A stretch of DNA of 64,000 nucleotides from Neobacillus cucumis (GTDB taxonomy: Bacteria; Bacillota; Bacilli; Bacillales_B; DSM-18226). The position numbers were made by a program, and so were the translations under genes. The stretch lies in contig NZ_JAEHGC010000001.1 of NCBI RefSeq assembly GCF_016107705.1, positions 124,001 through 188,000 on the forward strand, given 5' to 3'. The first letter of the stretch is position 1, and each line of letters begins with the position of its first letter. Shown one piece after another: positions 27,969-36,223 of the stretch. The notes under the pieces were generated by a model. The model saw only the letters and a program-made list of their open reading frames with translations. It did not search any database and was not told where the DNA came from.

Positions 27969-29321
27969 TTATGCCTCTATTTGCAATGGATTCAATTCAA
28001 GAAATTTTGTATTAAACTCTCCTTTTACAAAGGATTCATGTTCAAGTAATGTTAGATGAAACGGAATCGTAGTGTTGATGCCACTGATGACAAATTCATC
28101 AAGTGCCCTTTTCATACGTTGAATGGCTTCCTCGCGGTTTTTTCCCCAAACAATTAACTTTGCGACCATCGAATCATAGAAAGGTGAGATCACACAACCT
28201 GGATAAACAGCACTATCCACTCTTACACCATAACCACCTGGTGGCAGATAGGTTTCTACTTTCCCTGGTGATGGCATAAAGTTCTTTGCTGGATTCTCGG
28301 CATTGATACGGCATTCAATTGCCCAGCCGTTTATTTTAATATCACTTTGGTTGAAGGAAAGGGGATATCCAGCTGCCACTAAAATTTGCTCCTTAATTAA
28401 GTCAATACCCGTTATTAATTCTGTAACTGGATGTTCAACTTGAATACGAGTGTTCATTTCCATGAAATAGAAATTACCGTGTTTATCCAACAGAAATTCA
28501 ACTGTACCCGCTCCATGGTAATCAACAGCTGTTGAAGCGCTTACAGCTGCAACGCCCATCTGTTCCCGGAGCCCTTGTTCAAGCGCTGGTGATGGTGCTT
28601 CTTCAACCAGCTTTTGATGGCGGCGCTGGATAGAACAATCTCTTTCGCCTAAATAAACAACATTTCCATGCATGTCCCCGATAATTTGTATTTCAACATG
28701 ACGAGGTTCCTCAATATATTTCTCAAGATATACACCTGAATTTCCAAACGCCGTTTCTGCTTCCTTCTGCGCTTGGCGGATCGCTTTTCGCAGTTCCTCT
28801 TCATCCTCTGCTACCCGCATTCCCTTTCCTCCACCGCCAGCTGTAGCCTTTACAATGACTGGAAATCCAATTTCCTTTGCAATCATTACCGCTTCTTCTA
28901 GGTCCTTGATTAGACCATCCGTGCCAGGCACAGTAGGTACTCCAACCTTCATCATGGTTTCTCTCGCGACCGACTTATCTCCCATTTTGTTAATGGCTTC
29001 AGGATCAGGGCCGATAAACGAAATGTTACAATCAAGGCAAATTTCTGCAAAGGTTGCATTTTCCGCTAAAAATCCATATCCGGGATGAATGGCATCTGCT
29101 TTGGTTAATAAGGCAATGCTGATGATATTCGTGATATTTAGATAACTTTCCTTAGTGGCGGTTGGTCCAATACAGTACGCTTCATCTGCCATGCTCACAT
29201 GTAATGCATCACGGTCAGCTTCTGAGTATATGGCAACTGTTTTAATCCCCATTTCTTTACAAGCCCTGATCACACGAACGGCAATCTCGCCACGATTCGC
29301 AATAAGTATCTTTTTAAACAT
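27969..29321 (-). CDS. accC: Biotin carboxylase subunit of acyl-CoA carboxylase
   Basis: ATP-grasp enzyme, 450 aa, carboxylating biotin on the BCCP with ATP and bicarbonate. The N-terminal [20 protein letters not shown], the glycine loop [13 protein letters not shown] and the active-site region [22 protein letters not shown] are present. The ATG at 29321 has GAAAGGAAAT upstream and fits family starts; an in-frame extension to 29405 runs back into the upstream gene and is not needed. It overlaps the degenerate BCCP gene by 8 bases. A separate housekeeping accBC pair probably exists elsewhere; this one is dedicated to the propionyl-CoA operon by context. Confidence 0.94.
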   Translation of the reverse strand: MFKKILIANRGEIAVRVIRACKEMGIKTVAIYSEADRDALHVSMADEAYCIGPTATKESYLNITNIISIALLTKADAIHPGYGFLAENATFAEICLDCNISFIGPDPEAINKMGDKSVARETMMKVGVPTVPGTDGLIKDLEEAVMIAKEIGFPVIVKATAGGGGKGMRVAEDEEELRKAIRQAQKEAETAFGNSGVYLEKYIEEPRHVEIQIIGDMHGNVVYLGERDCSIQRRHQKLVEEAPSPALEQGLREQMGVAAVSASTAVDYHGAGTVEFLLDKHGNFYFMEMNTRIQVEHPVTELITGIDLIKEQILVAAGYPLSFNQSDIKINGWAIECRINAENPAKNFMPSPGKVETYLPPGGYGVRVDSAVYPGCVISPFYDSMVAKLIVWGKNREEAIQRMKRALDEFVISGINTTIPFHLTLLEHESFVKGEFNTKFLELNPLQIEA

Positions 29322-29778
29322 GTTCCATTTCCTTTCTGACTGCAACTTTATATAGCGGCTGTCCAAAATCGACGAGTTGTCCTTCTTCAACCAGAATATT
29401 CTCAATTACACCATTAATATCTGATTTAATTTCATGAGTTAACCTAAGGGCTTCCACGGTACAATGTCCAATTTGTGATCCGACCTCCACGATATCCCCT
29501 TTTTTTAATAAAGTTTGAAAGGTTCCTACATATTGGGATTGAAGGACGTGTGGTTGAGGATTCTCATCCATTAAACTTTCCAGTATCTCGGATGTATCGG
29601 AAATTTGCTCCTCAGATATATTAACAAGTTGTTGTACCGTTTCGTTTTCTGTAAAAGTTTGTTTTGCAGACCCTTTTTTGATTGAAATTCTGAAACTACT
29701 ATTTAATACTTCTAATTTTTCAAGAGATGAATGTTCCACTAATCTCAACATTTCTCTGATCTCAAGCATTTTAACCAT
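29314..29778 (-). CDS. BCCP-like protein with the biotinylation lysine replaced (degenerate biotinyl domain)
   Basis: 154 aa, paralogous to the accB product two genes downstream: [25 protein letters not shown] resembles its MFKIQEIREMIKLI start. The C-terminal half has the biotinyl fold ([13 protein letters not shown]), but the attachment tetrapeptide EAMK is EALR here, with Arg112 in place of the target Lys. So it should not be biotinylated or lipoylated. The frame is open and the AccC overlap and GGAGG site are kept, so the gene still looks expressed. It may be a structural or regulatory subunit of the carboxylase. First reliable gene of the long propionyl-CoA operon. Confidence 0.8.
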   Translation of the reverse strand: MVKMLEIREMLRLVEHSSLEKLEVLNSSFRISIKKGSAKQTFTENETVQQLVNISEEQISDTSEILESLMDENPQPHVLQSQYVGTFQTLLKKGDIVEVGSQIGHCTVEALRLTHEIKSDINGVIENILVEEGQLVDFGQPLYKVAVRKEMEHV

Positions 29779-29827
29779 CGGTTGTACCTCCATATTGATT
29801 TCAGCTGATTTGACAAATTATATATTT

Positions 29828-29890
29828 ATATCAAACTTCTAAGTACTAGACCTCCTATTTATATGTAAAAGCATTTACAAAGTTTGATAT
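29828..29890. repeat. Inverted repeat with 11-base arms ahead of the propionyl-CoA operon
   Basis: ATATCAAACTT (29828-29838) and AAGTTTGATAT (29880-29890) are exact inverted copies separated by 41 bases. The intervening part includes an AGGAGG (minus strand) without a start codon and a small dyad GTAAATGCTTTTAC. It may be an operator pair or a mRNA structure; no function is proven. Confidence 0.5.
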
Positions 29891-29935
29891 TCGCTTACAA
29901 GTTGGGATCTATTAGGTTTTTATCCCGATGTTAAT

Positions 29936-30148
29936 TTAACCTGTTTTTATATCGTAATTTATTTGCGATAAATGCGATAAATCCATAGGTTGCTTTTTAG
30001 TAAAATGGTAGGTCAAGTAAGTATAATGAATTTTTGCACTAGCAAGATTATCACATAGCGAACACTTAATTTGATACGATGCTTTGGTAACATGAGGAGT
30101 TTCTAACAATGGCAAGGTTTCTTTCATATGTTTGGTGCACACCCACAT
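29936..30148 (-). CDS. Small 70-aa protein with C-x2-H and C-x2-C pairs (possible zinc ribbon)
   Basis: ATG at 30148 follows GGAGTGAAAGT, a good ribosome site. The protein begins MWVCTKHMKETLPLLETPHV and contains IKCSLCDNLA. Cys4, His7, Cys29 and Cys32 could bind a zinc ion. The second half is rich in Tyr, Thr and Lys (KIHYTYLTYHFTKKQ). I do not recognise a named family. It lies downstream of promoter element A and before the propionyl-CoA operon on the same strand, so it may be cotranscribed. Confidence 0.6.
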   Translation of the reverse strand: MWVCTKHMKETLPLLETPHVTKASYQIKCSLCDNLASAKIHYTYLTYHFTKKQPMDLSHLSQINYDIKTG

Positions 30149-30228
30149 ACTTTCACTCCTTCATTAATTTTTTCCATATTTTCAAATTACCTATGTGTCA
30201 AATCTAGTATTTTTTTATTACCCGAAAG

Positions 30229-30360
30229 TTACTTTTGAATTCCTTTTATTTCTGTCAGTTCAATTCCTCCTACTTGGATACAATTGCTGCTACAACCTTT
30301 TGCGAATTTCAAGCCAATCCCTTTAGTAGCACCTGTAATCATAACAGTATCTGTTGGCAT
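30229..30360 (-). pseudogene. Remnant of a short-chain dehydrogenase (43 codons left)
   Basis: ATG at 30360 with AAAGGAG directly upstream. The reading frame starts MPTDTVMITGATKGIGLKFAKG, an SDR N-terminus with the cofactor motif TGATKGIG. It then continues CSSNCIQVGG and IELTEIKGIQK to a stop at 30229. The catalytic region and most of the Rossmann fold are absent, so an internal deletion is likely. It is the first reading frame behind promoter element A. Confidence 0.6.
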
Positions 30361-30449
30361 ACTCCTTTAAGTCTTCCGGTTCTTGATTATCTGCTGAAAT
30401 TCCATTTCCTCGGATTAAGAATATTCAAATATTTTTAAATCTTAATTTG

Positions 30450-30515
30450 ATTATAATCATTAATATTAATTAAATAAAATTAAAAATTTTAAATTGTAAT
30501 TAAGTATCACTAATA
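30450..30515 (-). promoter_or_regulatory. Regulon promoter element A (upstream of the propionyl-CoA gene group)
   Basis: Minus strand: the -10 TATAAT (30450-30455) lies exactly 11 bases from the 18-base core TTTAATTTTATTTAATTA (30467-30484). Further upstream is ATACTTAATTACAATT with a dyad like a LysR half-site pair. The whole segment including the leader is over 90% identical by eye to element B at 37579. Confidence 0.75.
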
Positions 30516-30561
30516 TTAGAAATTACATTATTGTTCCTTGATGAACTCGGTAGGAATAGTC

Positions 30562-30594
30562 AAAAAAGATGACTCCATTAAAAGAAGTCACCTC
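30562..30594 (-). terminator. Terminator of the acyl-CoA dehydrogenase-ETF-PHA-citA operon
   Basis: Minus strand AGGTGACTTC pairs with GGAGTCATCT (two G-U pairs) and runs into TTTTTT, 57 bases after the citA stop. A near copy is found at 37661-37693. Confidence 0.8.
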
Positions 30595-30650
30595 TAATTT
30601 ACATAAACTATCTTTCTAGTTCCATTTGTCTTTTCTTAATCATACCCAAC

Positions 30651-31793
30651 TTACGTTAAGCTAGAAACTTCCATTGCCTTGCGTGATTCACCTAAGAGGT
30701 CAAGCTTCTCGAATTGTTTCCCAATATATTTTGCTTCTGGACGGAAAATAGTATTATCTAGTGACTGTTCAATGACATGGGCTGTCCAGCCGACCATCCG
30801 GCTTACAGTAAAAGTAGGTGTAAACAAACTAGGAGACATATCAATTGCTTTCATCACTGCAGCTGCATAAAATTCAACATTTGTATTGAGCTTTCTTCCC
30901 GGTTTATATTCCTCCAGCAACTGAACTGCAAGTTGTTCAACATAAGAAGCGAGTTCTAGCCATGCATCATCAGCTCCAACTTGTTTCACAATTTCACTTA
31001 GCGCTTCTGCCCTTGGATCGCGTGTTGTATAAACACGGTGCCCAAAGCCCATTAGATATTCTTTCCTCTCCAGCTTTTGGCGAATCCAAGTTTCTGCAGT
31101 TTCCTTATCCTTAATCTCATTTAACATGTCTATTACGCCAGTAGGTGCACCGCCATGCAATGGACCCTTCATTGCTCCAATCGCTCCTGTTACGGCAGAA
31201 ACCATATCGGATTCTGTAGATGACACCACTCTGGATGTAAAGGTTGAGGCGTTCATCCCATGCTCCATCGTTAAAATCATATAAGCCTCCAGCGCCTTTG
31301 TATGGGCAAAAGAAGGTCGCTCGCCGGTTAACATATAGAGATAGTTTTCAACATGCCCCATTTCCTTACTTGGCTTGACAAGCTCTTTTCCGTTTACTTT
31401 TCGATAAATCATGGCCGTAATGACGGGAATAACTGCAGTTAATCGAATTGCCTGTTCAATAGTAGGCTTCCAGCCAAATTCCTCCGTACCTAAAGCAGAT
31501 AAGGCGGTTCGGACTTGGCTCATGATCCCCATGTCAGAAGGAAGTGTTTGAATTAATGAATACATATAGAAAGGTAAATAACGGTTATTTGTCAATAATT
31601 CAGAAACAATTTGTTTTTCCTGATCTCCCGGCAAATATCCAAACCAGATTAAATAGGCAACTTCTTCAAAAGTATAATGTAAAGCTAATTCTTTCGCATT
31701 GTAGCCCCTGTAAATTAATCTTCCTTGTTCTCCATCAACCAAGCTTATAGCGGTTTCAGCAGCTACTACATTTTTTAAGCCCTTTTGAAACAT
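30651..31793 (-). CDS. citA: Citrate synthase, CitA-type
   Basis: 380 aa, condensing acetyl-CoA (or another acyl-CoA) with oxaloacetate. Catalytic His213 (MKGPLHGGAP) and His252 (GFGHRVY) are present. The usual catalytic Asp is Glu307 here (NTNVEFYAAAVM). As I recall, B. subtilis CitA has the same NVEFYAA, so this is a subfamily trait rather than damage. A 2-methylcitrate synthase role is conceivable next to propionyl-CoA genes, but no prpB/prpD genes are in the window. Last gene of the operon starting with the acyl-CoA dehydrogenase at 37366. Confidence 0.85.
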   Translation of the reverse strand: MFQKGLKNVVAAETAISLVDGEQGRLIYRGYNAKELALHYTFEEVAYLIWFGYLPGDQEKQIVSELLTNNRYLPFYMYSLIQTLPSDMGIMSQVRTALSALGTEEFGWKPTIEQAIRLTAVIPVITAMIYRKVNGKELVKPSKEMGHVENYLYMLTGERPSFAHTKALEAYMILTMEHGMNASTFTSRVVSSTESDMVSAVTGAIGAMKGPLHGGAPTGVIDMLNEIKDKETAETWIRQKLERKEYLMGFGHRVYTTRDPRAEALSEIVKQVGADDAWLELASYVEQLAVQLLEEYKPGRKLNTNVEFYAAAVMKAIDMSPSLFTPTFTVSRMVGWTAHVIEQSLDNTIFRPEAKYIGKQFEKLDLLGESRKAMEVSSLT

Positions 31794-31855
31794 ATTTACT
31801 CCCTCATTTCCTATATTAATCTTTTATTTGATGAAGACTATTTCATTCCCCTCTT

Positions 31856-32944
31856 TTAGTTAGATCGTTCTTCCAACCAGTCACCAATGGTTGGATACGT
31901 AATTTTTGAAGCTTTACTGCCAAAAGCAATAGAAGTATGTCCAACAGGTAATTTGATATAGTGCTTATCTTTGCTGGAGATGTGATTCATCAATGCTTCT
32001 ACTTGATGCGGCGGAGCAATATTATCTATTTCACCTGATAGGTTCAACACATTTGCAGTGATTTCCTTAAGGCTTACCTGCCGGCCACGGATAATCAGCT
32101 CCCCTTTAATCAATTTGTTTTTTTGATAAAAATCTCTAATCCACTGACGGTAGCTTTCACCTGGAAATGGAATCCCGTCGTTTAACCATTTTTGCAAAAG
32201 TTTAAAGCTCCTTAGGAAACCTTCATCCTCAGCACGATCGAAAAGACTGACATAGGGCCCGTAAATGTTAGCCATCGGTTTGAGCAATTTGTTTCCCATG
32301 TCAATCATTTCAGGCGGAATATTTCCGAGTGTTTGGACCACTTTATCAATATCAAAATACTGTTCATCCAGCATGGCGCCGTATAGTCCAGATTCTTCAA
32401 AATCAAAGGGAGTTGTCATAAAAACAAGGTTGCGTATTGGCAATTCGGGATGCAATGATGCAAATATGGATGTTATCGTACCACCCATGCAGTAACCAAG
32501 GATTGACACTTCTTTCGCGTTGGATTTCCGCATTATCTTGCGAACTGCACGCGGAATATAGTCCAAAATATAATCATCCAATTTCATATTTTTATCTTCG
32601 AGGCCAGGTGTACCCCAGTCGAGAAGATAGACATCAAACCCCCTATTGACCAAATACTCAACTAGACTGCTCCCCTTGGCTAAATCCATGATATAGGGTT
32701 TATTGATTAAGGCATAAACCAAAAGAAGCGGAATTCTATGTTTTTTCGGATGTTCAGAAATATATCGATACAGCTTCGTTTTGTTTCTGGACCAGATAAC
32801 TTCTTTCGGTGTTGGTCCCACTTCAGGATCGGCGTCTTGCATTAATACTTTGGTTGCTTCTTTTGCACGTCTATACATCTGTTGATAATCATTAGGCATG
32901 TTTTCAAAAAATTTTTCGAATTCTACTGGAAAAAGAACGCTCAT
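31856..32944 (-). CDS. phaC: Poly(3-hydroxyalkanoate) synthase catalytic subunit, class IV
   Basis: 362 aa, alpha/beta-hydrolase fold enzyme that polymerises 3-hydroxyacyl-CoA. The lipase-like box GYCMGG carries nucleophile Cys152; the Asp in SGEIDNIAPPHQ and His in LPVGHTSIAFG complete the triad. The PhaR partner encoded directly upstream defines class IV, the Bacillus type. Unusually it sits in a catabolic operon with acyl-CoA dehydrogenase, MaoC and ETF genes instead of with phaP, phaQ and phaB. Confidence 0.93.
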   Translation of the reverse strand: MSVLFPVEFEKFFENMPNDYQQMYRRAKEATKVLMQDADPEVGPTPKEVIWSRNKTKLYRYISEHPKKHRIPLLLVYALINKPYIMDLAKGSSLVEYLVNRGFDVYLLDWGTPGLEDKNMKLDDYILDYIPRAVRKIMRKSNAKEVSILGYCMGGTITSIFASLHPELPIRNLVFMTTPFDFEESGLYGAMLDEQYFDIDKVVQTLGNIPPEMIDMGNKLLKPMANIYGPYVSLFDRAEDEGFLRSFKLLQKWLNDGIPFPGESYRQWIRDFYQKNKLIKGELIIRGRQVSLKEITANVLNLSGEIDNIAPPHQVEALMNHISSKDKHYIKLPVGHTSIAFGSKASKITYPTIGDWLEERSN

Positions 32945-32995
32945 GACTACACCCCTTAAATAGATTAATAATGTATGCTAATTTTAAAGAAACAT

Positions 32996-33412
32996 TTATG
33001 AATTATTAGTTTTGATAATACTTGGGGAATTTAATAGATTAATGATATGATTCAGCTTATTGTCAAGACTCTTCATATCCTTTTTTAAATTGGCAAGATC
33101 ATTTCGCCTTGTCACCAAATCTCCTTGATTATCAATCGATTCTTGGACGAATTCCTCAATATCATCCACCTTGGCATCTAAATTGACAATCTGGGCAGAA
33201 ATATGGGCAAGATCATTCTTTGATGGCAGATTTACAGATTCAAAATAACGTTCTGTTGTTTCATTCACCATTTTCTTGAATTGAAGGTTCATTTCCAACA
33301 GCTGTCCAATCCATTGAGAAGGAAATTCCTTCGTCATTTTCTCATCCAATAAGTTAGTATATTTGGAATAATACTCTTTCCAGGTTTCATAAAAGTTTAA
33401 GCTTTCAGTCAT
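32996..33412 (-). CDS. phaR: PHA synthase subunit PhaR
   Basis: 138 aa, mostly helical. The N-terminal part (FYETWKEYYSKYTNLLDEKM) and the coiled-coil-like C-terminal half (VNLDAKVDDIEEFVQESID, LKKDMKSLDNKLNHIINLL) fit PhaR of Bacillus, which forms the active synthase complex with PhaC. The ATG at 33412 has GGAGGAGAAAAGG upstream; an in-frame earlier start would remove that site. Located 51 bases before phaC. Confidence 0.85.
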   Translation of the reverse strand: MTESLNFYETWKEYYSKYTNLLDEKMTKEFPSQWIGQLLEMNLQFKKMVNETTERYFESVNLPSKNDLAHISAQIVNLDAKVDDIEEFVQESIDNQGDLVTRRNDLANLKKDMKSLDNKLNHIINLLNSPSIIKTNNS

Positions 33413-33486
33413 CCTTTTCTCCTCCAATTATCCGAATTATTATAAATGAAGATTCGCTATTCTTATTAAAATGGAATTTTTATGTG

Positions 33487-34455
33487 TTAAGAGTTTACCA
33501 ATATTTTTTTTAATTCTTCTGTTAAAAGTGGAACCACCTCAAGCAAATCACCCACAATACCAAAGTCTGCGATTTGGAAGATTGGTGCTTCCGGGTCTTT
33601 GTTAATGGCCACGACAATTTTAGAATTGGACATTCCTGCTAAATGCTGAATGGCACCAGAAATTCCACAGGCAATATACAAGTCAGGGGTGACAACTTTT
33701 CCCGTCTGTCCAATTTGCATTGAATAATCGCAGTACTCGGCGTCACATGCACCGCGAGAAGCACCTACGGCTCCACCCAGAACATCTGCCAGTTCCTGAA
33801 GCAGCTTAAAACCTTCGGAGGATTTAACACCGCGACCACCAGAAATCACTACTTTCGCTTCTGATAGATCAACACCGACTGAAGATTTTCGTACTACTTC
33901 TGTTACAATCGTCCTCAAGTCTTGGATATCAGCATAAAAACGCACAATCTCAATCGGTCTGGTGCTTCCTTCGACTGGGATGTTATTTGGCCGGACAGTT
34001 GCGAACGGGATACCAGATATTACTTTCCTTTTTTCAAACGCTTTTCCTGAGTATATTGGACGTGTAAAGATAACTTCATCATCTTCAATCTGAACATCAA
34101 CAATGTCGGATACAAGTCCAAGACCGTAACGCCCAGCAATGCGCGGTGCAAGATCCTTCCCGATTGCTGTGTGGGGCATGAGAATTGCTTGTGGCTCAAC
34201 ATGTTCAATTATCTGGCATAACGCTTGAGTGTAAGCATCTGTCGTATATACATCCAGTACTTCATTGCCAACGATAAAAACTTTATTCGCTCCATGTTTC
34301 CCTAAAATATTTGCATATTGTGTGGCACTACTGCCGAAAGCGACAGCAATAATTTCCCCATCTTCCGCAATCCGTTGCGCTGCAGCCAGCGCCTCAAGTG
34401 AGACACTTCTTAGTTTTCCAGCTTTAGCTTCCGTCATTACAAGTACTTTTCTCAT
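33487..34455 (-). CDS. etfA: Electron transfer flavoprotein alpha subunit
   Basis: 322 aa, FAD-binding subunit that accepts electrons from acyl-CoA dehydrogenase. The C-terminal FAD-domain motifs VVISGGRGVKSSEGFKLL, GAVGASRGACDAEY, QIGQTGKVVTPDLYIACGISGAIQHLAGM are present. The ATG at 34455 follows AGGAGGTCATAACAAC. Directly after etfB in the operon led by an acyl-CoA dehydrogenase, its likely electron donor. Confidence 0.95.
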   Translation of the reverse strand: MRKVLVMTEAKAGKLRSVSLEALAAAQRIAEDGEIIAVAFGSSATQYANILGKHGANKVFIVGNEVLDVYTTDAYTQALCQIIEHVEPQAILMPHTAIGKDLAPRIAGRYGLGLVSDIVDVQIEDDEVIFTRPIYSGKAFEKRKVISGIPFATVRPNNIPVEGSTRPIEIVRFYADIQDLRTIVTEVVRKSSVGVDLSEAKVVISGGRGVKSSEGFKLLQELADVLGGAVGASRGACDAEYCDYSMQIGQTGKVVTPDLYIACGISGAIQHLAGMSNSKIVVAINKDPEAPIFQIADFGIVGDLLEVVPLLTEELKKILVNS

Positions 34456-34474
34456 GTTGTTATGACCTCCTATG

Positions 34475-35239
34475 TTAAATGACCTTCGCTTCACTACGAA
34501 GAAGTACAGCCAGTTCAGAAACTTGAGTCTTAATCTCCCCGTTTAGCATTCGGCCTGCACCTTTTTTTGGTGGAAAAAATATCTCTGTTGGAATAGTTTT
34601 TACTTCTAGAAATTTATCGAAATCTAAATCACCAATCTCTAAGCGCTCGATCGGTTTATTCTTCGCTTTCATGATGCCCGGAAGTGAAGGATAACGCGGT
34701 TCATTTAATCCCTGTTGTGCTGTGATCAAAACTGGAAGTGAAACAATGACAACCTCTTTGTCTCCTTCCACGTCACGTTCGACAATCGCCCTGTTCCCAT
34801 CAATCTGCAGTTTTGTAACCGTGGTCACTTGTGGAATATTGAGTGCCTCCGCAAGTCGTGGCCCCACTTGTCCACTACTATAATCAACCGCCATATTACC
34901 TCCGAGTATGATGTTAAAATCCCGATCTTTAATAACAGCCTCAAGGATTTTCGCTGTACTGTATTGATCAAGGTTTAGATCTTCGCTATCCACTCTCACC
35001 GCTTTATCTGCACCCATGGCAAGCGCCGTACGTAACGCATTCTCTGACCGTTCTGGTCCAACTGTGATAACCGTTACTTCTCCACCATGTTCTTCACGCA
35101 ATTGGATGGCTTCTTCAATTGCATATTCATCGTAAGGATTGATGATGAAATTTGCACCTTCTTCACTAATGGTGCCGTTTTGGAGTACAATTTTCTCTTC
35201 TGTATCGAATGTTTGTTTCATCAAAACCAGGATGTTCAT
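34475..35239 (-). CDS. etfB: Electron transfer flavoprotein beta subunit
   Basis: 254 aa, AMP-binding partner of EtfA. Family segments: ILVLMKQTFDTEEKI at the start, IINPYDEYAIEEAIQLREEHGG, ALAMGADKAVRVD, and the signature region VERDVEGDKEVVIVSLPVLITAQQGLNEPRYPSLPGIMKAK. Positioned 30 bases after a MaoC-like gene and 19 bases before etfA. Confidence 0.95.
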   Translation of the reverse strand: MNILVLMKQTFDTEEKIVLQNGTISEEGANFIINPYDEYAIEEAIQLREEHGGEVTVITVGPERSENALRTALAMGADKAVRVDSEDLNLDQYSTAKILEAVIKDRDFNIILGGNMAVDYSSGQVGPRLAEALNIPQVTTVTKLQIDGNRAIVERDVEGDKEVVIVSLPVLITAQQGLNEPRYPSLPGIMKAKNKPIERLEIGDLDFDKFLEVKTIPTEIFFPPKKGAGRMLNGEIKTQVSELAVLLRSEAKVI

Positions 35240-35269
35240 TTTTGTCTCCCCTTGAAGTAATTTTTTAAT

Positions 35270-35680
35270 CTATAAATTCCTTGTAGGCAATGCGGCTTCA
35301 AAAATCCCGGAAACTTTTACTTCACCTACACTGTTTTTCGCCAGTACTTCTCCCACTACCAGGTTGTCAGGCTTTTTGTCTATCACTCTGCCAACAATTT
35401 CGATAGATTCGCCGGGAAATGTCATTTTACTAAACCGCGCTTGTATTTTCTTAATGTTTTTTCTGGGAATCCATGTTGTAACGCCTTGTGATAACATCCC
35501 CATGATCAACATTCCATGAGCAATGATTCCTGTACCGGCTTGCTCCCCAACCTCTTCTACCGTATGCAAGGGATTAAAGTCTCCAGAAGCTCCGGCAAAT
35601 CTTACGAGCTGTACTCGAGTAATCGGAGCTTTTATTATAGCGGGGAATGGATCCCCTACTTGTACATCTTCATAATGCAT
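35270..35680 (-). CDS. MaoC-like (R)-specific enoyl-CoA hydratase
   Basis: 136 aa hot-dog-fold protein. The catalytic hydratase-2 motif is visible as FAGASGDFNPLHTVEEVGEQAG with Asp and His, followed by GIIAHGMLIMGMLSQ. It adds water to enoyl-CoA, giving (R)-3-hydroxyacyl-CoA, the PHA precursor stereochemistry, so it can connect the acyl-CoA dehydrogenase to PhaRC in the same operon. The ATG at 35680 has AAGGAAG upstream. It probably pairs with the product of the preceding MaoC-N gene. Confidence 0.88.
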   Translation of the reverse strand: MHYEDVQVGDPFPAIIKAPITRVQLVRFAGASGDFNPLHTVEEVGEQAGTGIIAHGMLIMGMLSQGVTTWIPRKNIKKIQARFSKMTFPGESIEIVGRVIDKKPDNLVVGEVLAKNSVGEVKVSGIFEAALPTRNL

Positions 35681-35711
35681 GCTCCATTCTTCCTTTCTTA
35701 TCAAATATTAT

Positions 35712-36164
35712 TTAATGCCGATGGATTACCGTAATTTTGGATTTTGCCACCAATTCGCCTCTTTGGTTTGTATATTGGTTTTCTTCGGTAATAAAATCCA
35801 TACCGCCAGTCGAACCCATTTTTGTATCAGCACGAATAATCTTACTCCTAACAGAAAGCTCATCCCCGGCATATATATCGCTTAAGTATTCGTACTCTTG
35901 CTCACCGTGTAATATTTTAACGGGATTTAAATTCAATAATTCCATTTTTTCCTGAAAGCCATAACCGCCATGGTAATCAATGATTTGCAAAAAGGTGAGC
36001 GGAACAGGAATACCTTCATAGCCAGCTTCTTTAGCTGCCTCCAAGCTATAGAAAATGGGATTGTCATCGCCAATCGCGATTGCTAATTCTTTTATTTTTC
36101 CTTTTTCCACTAGCATGCTGTATGGCTCTAACTCAAGCCCTAGTAATTCTTTCACATTTGCCAC
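35712..36164 (-). CDS. MaoC-like dehydratase, N-terminal-domain type
   Basis: About 150 aa. It resembles the non-catalytic half of two-part hydratases (FAS1-like dehydratase/MaoC_dehydrat_N): LELEPYSMLVEKGKIKELAIAIGDDNPIFYS, then GIPVPLTFLQIID and LHGEQEYEYLSDIYAGDELSV. The start is likely the GTG at 36164 behind GAGGTGAT; an in-frame TTG at 36197 lacks a ribosome site. With the following MaoC gene it would form a heteromeric hydratase, as known for some steroid and side-chain degraders; this pairing is inferred. Confidence 0.8.
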   Translation of the reverse strand: MANVKELLGLELEPYSMLVEKGKIKELAIAIGDDNPIFYSLEAAKEAGYEGIPVPLTFLQIIDYHGGYGFQEKMELLNLNPVKILHGEQEYEYLSDIYAGDELSVRSKIIRADTKMGSTGGMDFITEENQYTNQRGELVAKSKITVIHRH

Positions 36165-36223
36165 AACCCTATCACCTCTATTAACTTTAAATTTCAATTA
36201 ATCGTTAATGAAATTTAAACTTT

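Noticed and set aside
30651..31793. Annotation of this gene as 2-methylcitrate synthase because propionyl-CoA genes are near
   Set aside because: Sequence features such as NVEFYAA point to the CitA type, and no methylcitrate dehydratase or methylisocitrate lyase gene is in the window.
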